From Hygrocybe punicea (taxonomy: Eukaryota; Basidiomycota; Agaricomycetes; Agaricales; Hygrophoraceae), in contig OY744462.1 in assembly GCA_963556145.1 (NCBI GenBank), positions 8,246,001-8,310,000 of the forward strand: a stretch of DNA of 64,000 nucleotides, written 5' to 3'. A program made the translations under genes and the position numbers. Position 1 is the first letter of the stretch, and the number at the start of each line of letters is the position of its first letter. Below the pieces are notes generated by a model. It saw nothing but the letters and a program-made list of their open reading frames with translations, was not told the DNA's origin and made no database searches. Shown here in pieces: positions 56,194 to 64,000 of this stretch.

Positions 56194-57362
56194 ATGAAAC
56201 TTGTTCAATTAGCCGGTAGATATACGTTGCACGGAATAGTTGCTTCCGGGTCCACCCATAGGTCCAACTAACTCTCTTCATAATTTACTCACAAGCCTGG
56301 GTAAACAGATGAAATATACCATGCGCGCAACATTTTTTCAGGGGAAGACTTTGCCGTTAAACTCGAGCCACTGGATGGAAAGGATCGCACTCTAGACCAC
56401 GAGTTTCACGTCTACAAGAGGCTTAGCAGAGGAATTGGTATCCCTTGTGTCCATTGGTTTGGCATGGAAGGTGGCTTCGATGTGATGGTGGTTGATCTCC
56501 TTGGCCCATCCCTCGAGGACCTCTTTGTTCAATGCCATTTTCGGTTCACGTTGAAAACTGTTCTGCTCCTGGCTGACCAGTTGGTAAGTAAATTGACTTC
56601 CAAGGTCATACTTGATTGGTTGATATCTTCCGTGTCCAGCTCTGTCGCCTGCAATACATCCATACTCGCAACTTCGTTCATCGCGATCTCAAGCCTAGTA
56701 ACATCGTTATGGGTGTTGGCAAGCATGCCAACCTGGTGCACCTCATCAATTTTGGGCTATCAAATGAGTTCAGGGATCCCAATACGCACCTGCACATTCC
56801 GTTTAACAAGGGTCTTGGCCTCATCGGAACCGCTAACTTCGCATCCATTAATAGTCACTTGGGCTTGAAGCTTGGAAGGCGGGACGATCTAGAGTCTCTC
56901 GCTTACATTCTGATATACTTTCTTCGTGGATGTTTGCCATGGCAGGGCCTGGGGCAGGGCATTCTCGAAAGCAAACGAGGAATCGCAACACATGACTTAT
57001 ACCAGTCGCTCCCAGTGGAGTTTCATACTTTTCTTGAACAAAGTCGCTCACTCGCTTTTGATGAAAAACCTGATTATAATCACTTTTGCAACCTTTTCAA
57101 CAATCTCTTATCACAGGTGGGGTTCCAGAGTAATCCAGCATTCGATTGGGATGTTGCTGGTGGCTCAATCTCCACACCATTGAGCAGGACGGAACTTCGG
57201 GATAGCACTCCTAAGCGCAAACGCAAACATCCCACCCTCAAACACTGTATGAGGTAAGTACCAACACATCTATATTCACTGGATTAACAACGAGTTATGT
57301 ACAGGTTACGCTCTCAGAACAGCATTTCACCTTCACCTCCAGCCAGCTCTAAACTCCTCTGA
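56194..57362 (+). pseudogene. Casein-kinase-1-like protein with NFG instead of DFG
   Basis: The ATG at 56194 gives MKLVQLAGRYTLHGIVASGS (start of the glycine loop). After an intron come IYHARNIFSGEDFAVKLEPL (VAVK lysine), DLLGPSLEDLF as in CK1, and across an intron (56583-56640) LCRLQYIHTRNFVHRDLKPS (HRD loop). Next is LINFGLSNEFRD, where CK1 kinases have IDFG; the codon at 56748-56750 is Asn. GTANFASINSHLGLKLGRRD and DDLESLAYILIYFLRGCLPW follow as in CK1. A basic tail ends at 57362 after an intron at 57254-57304. The first intron does not join in frame with canonical sites. It is probably catalytically dead, and possibly a pseudogene or a pseudokinase. Confidence 0.7.
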
Positions 57363-57698
57363 ATAGTTGCTATATATTATTTGGACACTGCATACCCCAT
57401 CTTCCTTTCTGTACAGTAGCCTGTAGGCATACCTGTTTGTAGTCATCTTCATTGGCAGTTGGATTTGTATGAACTCCGCATCTTGATTATGGACTTTTTA
57501 GTGGCGAAGCGCATCACAATGTGCAGGTTAGGCATAAAAGCGGAATTTAAAATATTAAAAATGGTTCAAGCCGACCTCGGCAGCTGACTCGGCTGAAGTC
57601 AGGGCTTCCGATTGGGCAGTGTGGCCAGCCTGGCCATTTTGGAGATAAGCTGCGGTTTTTAAAGTCTGCTCGCGGTTAGCCAAGCTGCGGCAACACTA
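57363..57698. other. Right end of the hAT element
   Basis: This is non-coding sequence ending in the 13-bp terminal inverted repeat (57686-57698). Confidence 0.6.
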
Positions 57699-58296
57699 TC
57701 CGGACCCGGTACCTTTGAAAGAGAAATCACAAAAGACCATATACGTCAAAGCATAGCAAAGCTCAAACCGTACAAGGCGCCAGGGCCTGATGGCATCCCC
57801 AACTTGATTTTAAAAGAATGCGCTGACCTCTTATTGGACCACCTGCATAGAATCTTCAATGCAGCGGTCAAATTCAAAACCTACCACCCCCCATGGCACG
57901 AATCAGTCATGGTAGTACTCCCAAAACCAGAGCAGCCAAGATACGACGTTCTGAAAGCTTGGCGCCCTGTTGCCTTACTCAACACTATTCCGAAGATCCT
58001 AACTGAGATCCTGGCCGATAAAATTTCGCACCTCATGGAGAAACACCAGCTCTTACCAGCGCATCACTTCGGAGGCAGACCCGGTCGCATGACATCAGAC
58101 TCGATGCAGCTTCTCGTTAATATAATAAAGCATGCATGGCGAAACAAGAGAGTTGCGACCGTGCTCTTCTTGGACATAGAAGGGGCCTTCCCGAATGCAG
58201 TACTGGCACACCTACTACACAACATGAGAAAGAGGAGAGTCCCAGAGGAATTGGTCCTGCTCACGGAGAGAGTCCTAGAGGGGCGAACGATGTGGT

Positions 58297-58856
58297 GTAG
58301 AGGCTCCGGGCCATCTGGACCCGAATCCTCTTCATATCCCACATCGTCCCCGTCCATTCCCATTCATGCATCATCGATTCCGCCCGATTCCGGTCCTCTC
58401 CGTTGATTCCCCTCCGGATTCCCCTCCGGAATCGTTCATACTCAAGATGCGATGTCTCTAACAACCCAGAATCACTACGTATATAGTTATATATCATGTA
58501 TCTACATTTCCCGTCTCCTAGTACATAGCATTCCTCCTATACTCCATTCCACTCCACTCCTATCAGTTACAGCCTTCGCTTGTAGTACATAGTTACTATA
58601 GCACAGGATCCCTCCCAGTAGTATAAAAGATGTACCCATATACTACAACCATATGATATTACATCCCATCATATTACATCTTATTATCCCGCTTCAGTTC
58701 TACACTTTTAGTCCTCGCTTCGTATTGTCTCCATTCCATATTCATAGTTCCCCTACTCTCCCTCTGACTCTGGAACCCCAGATTCGGGTTGGATTGACTA
58801 GACTACATAGAAACACTTTACTCCTTTGATCTCTTTCTAGCAGATCACCCCTCACA
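58297..58856 (+). repeat. 5' LTR
   Basis: The start is fixed by comparison with 63781. The end at about 58856 (..cccctcaca) is inferred from the TG..CA rule and the transition to unique sequence, and is uncertain because the right LTR is cut by the window. It contains a doubled 'ttcccctccgga' near 58408-58432. Confidence 0.65.
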
Positions 58857-60649
58857 GTAGATTCCTATTCCGGGTCGACAACAGAACTCGCCATCACAAC
58901 TGGAGCCCACCGCGAGGAGTTTATTTCTTTTGTCTTTTCATACCCTCCCCACCGTCGGGTTTGACTTTCATGACGTTTTTCCTTTGTTCCCGACTCTAAT
59001 CGCTCAGCCCCGCTTACGACTTTGACCCCTTCCTCGTACCTCCCTGACCCGACCCGCTTCCCGATTTGGAAATTCCCCAATATGATGCATGAATTTATGC
59101 CTCTCCGAGGTGATCGTTCAGCCCCGACGTTTCATGGTGACGAACACAACCTTCCACGCTTCTTTGACGAAATTGACATGCTCAGCTCCGACTGTGGACT
59201 TATGGACACTATGAAGATTCGCTACACGCTCCGGTACCTCAATAACGATGACTATGAACTTTGGTCTACCCTTCCCGCCACTTCAGCAAAAGACTTCATC
59301 GCTTTCCGATGTGCCGTTTTCGCCTTCTATCCCGGTGCCACGGACAATATTCGGTATATGATCACGGATCCCGAACAATTGATTAAACGACAATCGGCTT
59401 ATGGTATAGAGAACAAGACGGACTTAGGACAATATTTCCGGGACTTCATACGCATATCCGGAGTACTATATGACAACGGCCGTTTATCGGACAAGCAACG
59501 GAATGAGTATTTTGCCAACGGATTTGACTCAGATCTTCGTCAACGTGTTGAAGAGCGACTTCATTACCTTCTTCCCAGTCATTACCACAACAATCTGTAC
59601 CTGGTTGATATTTTCCACGATGCCACATTGTTTCTCCTTTCCAGTTACCATTCCGTTCCGGAATCCGTTGTCACTGCAGCCCCCATTGCCATTTCCAGTC
59701 CTGATTCTGGTCCCGCACCCGTACCTGTCGCAGTCATTTCACCTCTGGAACAGATCCCATCCTCAATCCCATCCTCAATCCTGCCCACTGTCGTTCATTC
59801 TGTCACCCACGTTCATTCCGGTCCTACATATACTCTGTCCCCTTTATTGCATATTCCGTACCCGTCCATTCCGGTGCCTGTCGAGACCATCATTTGTTTA
59901 CAGGTATTGTCGTCCAGTCCCGTGTCATCCCCGTCCGATCCCATTCCCGATTTATCGATGCTGGTCACCGATTTATCTAATTCATTTCCTATTTCGTCCA
60001 CGTCGTCTCCGGATTTGACCCCTCCACTTTCCGTCCACAAACTCGTACCGGACCTGCTCCCATTGTCCTTGGATTCTCCAGAAATAGACATTTCATCCTC
60101 GATACTGTCGTCCTTTTGTCTTCCGTCTACATCTATTGAGATTCCGTCAACCTTGGTTGAGTAGGGTGTAGCACGGGTGACCCGCGGGTTGCCAGGCCGG
60201 ACACCGTACCCGTACCCGCAGACACCGTACCCGTGATGGGTGCGGGTCTGCATTACCCGCGGTCGGACGCGGGTGTGGTGGTTGCCCGTGTGGCCATGCG
60301 GGTAGTGTCGACGACAGTGGCAGCGAGCTCCTCAAGCCCACAAATGAAACGTACACGTCAATTGACGCGACGGTTCGCATTTGTGGGGCTGGGCTGGGCT
60401 GGTTCCGTCGTCTTGTCCCACTGCCATCCTCCCCACTCCACCACCGTCATCATCGCCTTGCTGCTGCCAGTTGGCAGTGGAAGTCGTCGCCGTCGTCGTC
60501 GTTTCACGGGCCAGATACCTCGCGAACAACGTCTGCGCATCAGTTGATGCGCCAGCCCGTTTTCGCGAGGTGATTAGTTTGAGGTCTGTGGGGGCACTTG
60601 CGGCGTGTTCTGGGGTGCCGTTGGAGTATGAGGCATCTGTGGGGCCATT

Positions 60650-60765
60650 GTGTCTTCGCGAGGTCTTCGTTCATCTTCGCGAGGTCTTCGTTTGTCTTTG
60701 CGAGGTCTTCATTTGTCTTTGCGAGGTCTTCGTTTGTCTTCGCACGGTCTTTGTTCGTAGTTTGG
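60650..60765 (+). repeat. Tandem ~21-bp repeat
   Basis: About five units of 'cgcgaggtcttcgttygtctt' lie inside the MITE, followed by diverged copies up to about 60840. Confidence 0.8.
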
Positions 60766-60994
60766 TGCTGGCGACTTCATTAAGCGTCACCGTGCTTTCG
60801 CGAAGTCTTCATGCGTGTTTTCATGCTGGGGACCTCGCGAACATGCGTTGACGCATTGACTGACGCGTCAACGTCGTTTTCAAGGTGTGGACTCGAAGGC
60901 AGGGGGTTAGCTGATGTCGGTGGTGAAAGAATCGGGGCACGTACCTGTGCTGGTAAGTGGACGCACCACCCTCCCAGCCGTTTCCCTTCATCGC

Positions 60995-61050
60995 CGTGTT
61001 GTTGTTGTTGTTGTTGTTGGTTGGTGGTGGTAGTGGTGGTGGTGGCGGCG
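60995..61050 (+). repeat. (TTG)n and (GGT)n microsatellites
   Basis: Simple triplet runs lie next to each other inside the MITE. Confidence 0.85.
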
Positions 61051-61983
61051 GTTTGGGTATAACTTAGTTATTAGATATGTTAGATAAATGAATTAAAAGT
61101 AAAAAAAAACTTACCTGTGGGGCCCATTGGAGCCCTCTGTGCTAACCCGTGGATACCCGTCTACCGCGGGTAAGGGTGTGCGGTAGTGCACGGGTTGCCA
61201 AATTGGGACACCGTACCCGTACCCGAGAATCCCGCGGCCCAAAAACCGCGGGTTTACCGGAACCCGTGCTATACCCTATGGTTGAGTATTCCGTACCCAT
61301 TCCCATTCCGGACCCCATTCCACCCCTCTTATTTGATTTCGATTCCGGTTCCAATTCCGTTATGTCGACCCCTTCGTTCCTGGTTCCCCTGGTCGTTTCC
61401 GCTCCCGTATCGTTCCCGGTTCTGTCTTCACCCGCTTGGGGCACCCCGTCGTTTTTAGACCCGTCACGCGGCACACCCGTTATATGGGATCGTGTTGGTG
61501 TCGGCACTCTGGTTCTCAAATTTTTATTGTTCCTCGTTTCCGTCTTCATTCTACTTTGTCATCGCATTTTGGACCTCTGCCCCCTCGACACCTCGCTTGA
61601 ATATTTGCAAGAAGTTCTCCACCTCCTCTTGTCGTTCCGCCTCCGACCTTCTTTCAGAAACTCTTGTGGGGATATAGACCCATTTCCGTCTCCTATTTTT
61701 GCATTTTCGTCTTCCATTCCGCTTTCCGTTCTCGCTCCCGTTTCTCATTTATTTATATTTTCATTTCCGTTTCTAGTTCTCTTTGTTTCCCGTCCTTTCC
61801 AGTCCCTTTTTGTTTCCATTGTATTCCGGTCCGGTCCTCCTCCTCGACCCCCAGATTCCGGTTATCTTATCTCGTCATTCCGTTTCCCTCTTTTCCGTTT
61901 ATAGTTTTATTATATACTCTATTTTTATTTTATATACATTGTTCGACGTTCCGCTTTCCCTTCCCATTTCGTCCATTCCCCTT

Positions 61984-63443
61984 TTATTCCCTTCTCCTTT
62001 CTTCGAGTTTCGTGTCGATCATGTCGAGTTGGCCGAAGATATGGGCTTGGTTCGCGCGTAGTCGGTTCAGCTCCGTCGTCCAACAGGTTAGCTTTGAATG
62101 GACCTCCACAACATACTCCAAGAGGCCGTCCGCGATCGTCGATATCTCCCTCTGCGTTTCCATCACCATCTTGCGCACTGCCCAGACGTGGTCATTGATT
62201 CCGGCTCCGATCCGCAGGTGCTTGCATGGATTCTCTCGTCTTCCACCATCCCGCTCCGATTCCATATCCGGTTCGACGTCAGTCAATGTCTGCTTACTCG
62301 TCGATGCCTCTCCGGTCCGCAGCTTGGGCTTCTTCACGGGCTTCGGTATTTTCTTCGCGACGATTTTCCTCTTCAGACTACCCGCCTTCGCCTTCCCTTT
62401 TCTTTCCGCTTTTCCGGCTCCAGTGGCCGGTCCCTTCATCGACAGTCCGCAACGTCGTTTAAGCCTTTTGCACCGATCGCACGTGTATCCCTCGATTCCG
62501 CGACAAACAGCGTTGGCGGTCACACATGCATCGCATTGCCGGATCCGGTACGATTGCATATACTACGGAATTGTTAGACGGAAATGATGAACGAGCCTGA
62601 GTATCACTTACCCCCGGAATCTTTCCCTTCGGTTCCGTGTCCTCATTTCTGCTCGCATTCGAGAAATCGTCACCGCTGTTGTAGTCCCCGTGAACGGTTT
62701 CGTTGTCCCGGTTGACCCTTGTATCCCAGTTGACCTTTTTGTTTTTGATCGCGTTAAGCGCTTGGAGTCTTTCGTATTTTCGTAGTTGTTGGTCGGACCA
62801 GGTGCCCTCCTCATCCTCGCTTCCGTGATTGCTGGTTTGTGCGGTCTCCTCCTGGTCCCTTTCCATGGCTGCATCATCCCTTTTTGCTGCCTCTGCCGCC
62901 TTTGCCCTTTCCACCTCCTCGATCCGCTTCTCCGCCTCCGCCCTCCTATTTATCTCCTCATATTGACGCGATTCCTCTGCCCGTTTCTGCTCGATCTGCT
63001 CTGCCTCCACGGCCCGTTGTTTCCTCGCTTCCTCCTCCTTTTCCTCCTGCAACCATAATGCTTCCCGACGCCTCGCCTCTTTCCGGTCCCGTTCGTATTC
63101 CTCCCAGCTCCACAACCACTCCTCGACCTCCACCACCATCTCTCTGCCCATCGAGAAGTCCCTTGGTTCCGTCACGTCAATTCCGTTGTCCTGGATTTCC
63201 GTCAGTATTCCCTTGTAGTTCTGCTGCCGGGTATCATTAGTCCATGCCGTTTACGGGAATGGGAACTCTTACCATGGCCCATCGTCATCTCACCACCCAT
63301 TGCCGTGCCTCGTTCTCGAATCCGTCGCATACAATATCGATTCCGGCCGCATCAACTTCTAGCAACTTGGCCACGGCGCTCTCGAAGTCTTGCCACGTTT
63401 CCGCATCGAGATTGTTGAGGAAATTGTCGTATTCTGTCGACAT
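61984..63443 (-). pseudogene. Antisense cysteine-rich gene of the LTR element
   Basis: Three exons are supported on the minus strand. Exon 1 runs from the ATG at 63443 (MSTEYDNFLNNLDAETWQDF) to RWAM before GTAAGAG. Exon 2 (about 63220-62612) reads QNYKGILTEIQDNGIDVTEP, then a long Glu/Arg/Lys/Ala-rich coiled coil. Exon 3 (about 62565-61984) begins after an intron with TTCCGTAG at its acceptor. Exon 3 carries CDACVTANAVC and CDRCKRLKRRC, spaced like a Zn2Cys6 or similar double-metal cluster, then a Lys-rich nuclear-type signal. A TGA at 63285-63287 interrupts exon 1. Antisense genes of this layout occur in mushroom LTR elements as far as I recall. The function is unknown; nucleic-acid binding is an inference. 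Confidence 0.65.
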
Positions 63444-63780
63444 CTGGAGTTGGTATTGATGTTTGTTGGGTTTGTTGGGCTTGTTGAGGATGTTGTCGAG
63501 ATTGTTGAAGTCGCGTTGAAAAGTTTTCTTGTTTGTATTTGTTGCCCCGTCACGTGACCGTTGTTCCTTTATCCAGCCGTTTCGCCCCACCCTCTTTTAG
63601 TAGCTCCGGACCACAGCTTCCCGACGCTTCGATACCCGCTGGCTTCAATCTCGTTCACGTTGTACCATCGTTTCCGCCCATTTTCGACATCGCCTCCACT
63701 CATTTATTCCCACGACCCCAGTATCTTTGTTATTTCGTATGGATCGACCAGGGATGGTCTCTATCTGAGTCCTGACCAGA

Positions 63781-64000
63781 TGTAGAGGCTCCAGGCCATC
63801 TGGACCCGAATCCTCTTCATATCCCACATCGTCCCCGTCCATTCCCATTCATGCATCGTCGATTCCGCCCGATTCCGGTCCTCTCCGTTGATTCCCCTCC
63901 GGATTCCCCTCCGGAATCGTTCATACTCAAGATGCGATGTCTCTAACAACCCAGAATCACTACGTATATAGTTATATATCATGTATCTACATTTCCCGTC
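63781..64000 (+). repeat. 3' LTR, partial
   Basis: It is identical to 58297-58516 except for two substitutions. It continues beyond the window. Confidence 0.9.

Larger units (their letters stand above)
47331..57698 (+). mobile_element. 10.4-kb hAT element with transposase and apparent cargo
   Basis: The left end TAGTGTTGCCGCA at 47331 matches the inverted right end at 57698 perfectly over 13 bp and weakly over the next 10. Flanking 8-mers are TCTGGACC (47323-47330) and TCCGGACC (57699-57706), a target duplication with one mismatch. The element sits inside LINE ORF2, so the boundaries are confirmed from both sides. It holds a CxC5/CxC6 gene (47596 onward), a hAT transposase (51054-53901), a small membrane ORF and a casein-kinase-1-like gene (56194-57362), all on the plus strand. 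Confidence 0.85.
43741..58296 (+). mobile_element. Second Tad1-like LINE, split by a hAT element and cut by an LTR element
   Basis: ORF1 (44106-45734) and the 5' part of ORF2 (45953-47330) are followed by a 10.4-kb hAT insertion. The reverse-transcriptase part of ORF2 resumes at 57707. At 58297 a Ty3-like LTR element interrupts it, so the RNase H part lies beyond the window or is lost. The 5' end is only approximate. Confidence 0.8.
45953..58296 (+). pseudogene. LINE ORF2, nonsense-broken and split by the hAT element
   Basis: The 5' part (to 47330) gives the endonuclease: ILQINLNKSSAAQWELIN, VVLLQEPYIDSYGN, GGDFNRHHPYWDEE and GTDHVPIQT. In-frame stops lie at 46172-46174 and 46928-46930. After the hAT insertion, 57707-58296 gives FEREITKDHIRQSIAKLKPY, APGPDGIPNLILKECADLLL, HFGGRPGRMTSDSMQLL and LFLDIEGAFPNAV. 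The joined frames are off by one base near the insertion. The YxDD motif and RNase H are not in the window. Confidence 0.85.
60162..61278. mobile_element. GC-rich hAT-type MITE with perfect 8-bp target duplication
   Basis: TGGTTGAG is present at 60154-60161 and 61279-61286. The ends are TAGGGTGTAGCACGGGT and, inverted, TAGGGTATAGCACGGGT, followed on both sides by CCCGCGG and 'ggacaccgtacccgtacccg' subterminal motifs. No transposase was seen. It interrupts the gag frame exactly, which confirms the boundaries. Confidence 0.9.
59022..61904 (+). pseudogene. Ty3-like Gag, split by a MITE
   Basis: The first start codon in this frame is near 59022. The capsid-like part reads RSAPTFHGDEHNLPRFFDEI, YTLRYLNNDDYELWSTLPAT, AFYPGATDNIRYMI, KTDLGQYFRDFIRISGVLYD and RNEYFANGFDSDLRQRVEER. 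This is the block order of basidiomycete Ty3 Gag proteins. A Pro/Ser/Val-rich tail follows until PSTLVE at 60161, where the MITE 60162-61278 begins. The same tail style resumes at 61279 (YSVPIPIPDPIPPLLFDFDS). No zinc knuckle was seen. The last part, after about 61500, may be non-coding. Confidence 0.75.
58297..64000 (+). mobile_element. Ty3-like LTR element with gag, no visible pol, antisense gene (right LTR cut by window end)
   Basis: The sequence from 58297 (TGTAGAGGCTCC) recurs at 63781 to the window end. The 220 comparable bases differ at only two sites, so insertion was recent. Between them are a gag frame, a hAT-type MITE inside gag and a spliced antisense gene. No protease, reverse transcriptase or integrase motifs were found on either strand. 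The element is therefore probably non-autonomous. It is inserted in the reverse-transcriptase part of the second LINE. Confidence 0.85.

Noticed and set aside
61984..63240. Long plus-strand ORFs opposite the antisense cysteine-rich gene
   Set aside because: The minus strand has splice sites, a coiled coil and spaced cysteines. The plus-strand frames are Ser/Phe/Pro-rich shadows.

Overview
The window is from a filamentous fungus, almost certainly a basidiomycete and most likely an Agaricomycete. The real genes are cut by many 48-80 bp GT..AG introns. The kinase-like families, the CxC5/CxC6 (KDZ-associated) cysteine-cluster proteins, the Tad1-like LINEs and the Ty3-like gag are all of mushroom type. 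Only about 10 kb looks like ordinary host sequence. The rest is nested, mostly decayed transposable elements.

Region 1-14 kb (host island). A repeat copy (1-1045) and a foldback element (1040-1373) lead to a broken kinase-like gene (minus). Next come two good host genes on the plus strand: an ARM-repeat GID5/VID28 homologue (2989-5816, 11 exons, one apparent 1-nt frameshift) and an SKN7/PRR1 regulator (6374-9733, 9 exons, exactly in frame) with HSF DNA-binding, coiled-coil and receiver domains. An unidentified minus-strand remnant, a small membrane protein (minus) and a decayed ankyrin-repeat gene follow.

Region 13.4-34.6 kb (accessory). It holds a foldback element, a 1.6-kb TRIM-like element with two identical 135-bp LTRs, LINE 3' ends, and an unknown spliced gene split by a 5'-truncated LINE with a 13-bp target duplication. 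A 6.0-kb inverted-repeat-bounded element (21981-28013) carries a CxC5/CxC6 gene and a second gene of unknown function. Remnants of a protein kinase, a Helitron and a SNF2-like helicase follow.

Region 34.6-64 kb (nested elements). A Tad1-like LINE on the minus strand has its ORF1 split by a 1.9-kb insertion with a 4-bp duplication. A second LINE on the plus strand has its ORF2 split by a 10.4-kb hAT element (47331-57698; 13-bp terminal repeats, near-perfect 8-bp target duplication). Besides a decayed hAT transposase, this element holds a second CxC5/CxC6 gene and a casein-kinase-1-like gene. The CxC gene is itself interrupted by a hAT-type MITE with a perfect 8-bp duplication. The same LINE is finally cut by a young Ty3-like LTR element. 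That element has gag, no visible pol and an antisense cysteine-rich gene, and its gag is split by another hAT-type MITE with a perfect 8-bp duplication.

Most nonsense codons in the element genes are TGA where the context or the remembered family suggests arginine, as expected from CpG transitions or a RIP-like process. The two strongest leads are the CxC5/CxC6 genes, whose C-terminus looks like a DDE transposase and which sit inside inverted-repeat-bounded units, and the large hAT element with apparent cargo. All family assignments rest on reading motifs by eye; no database search was possible.
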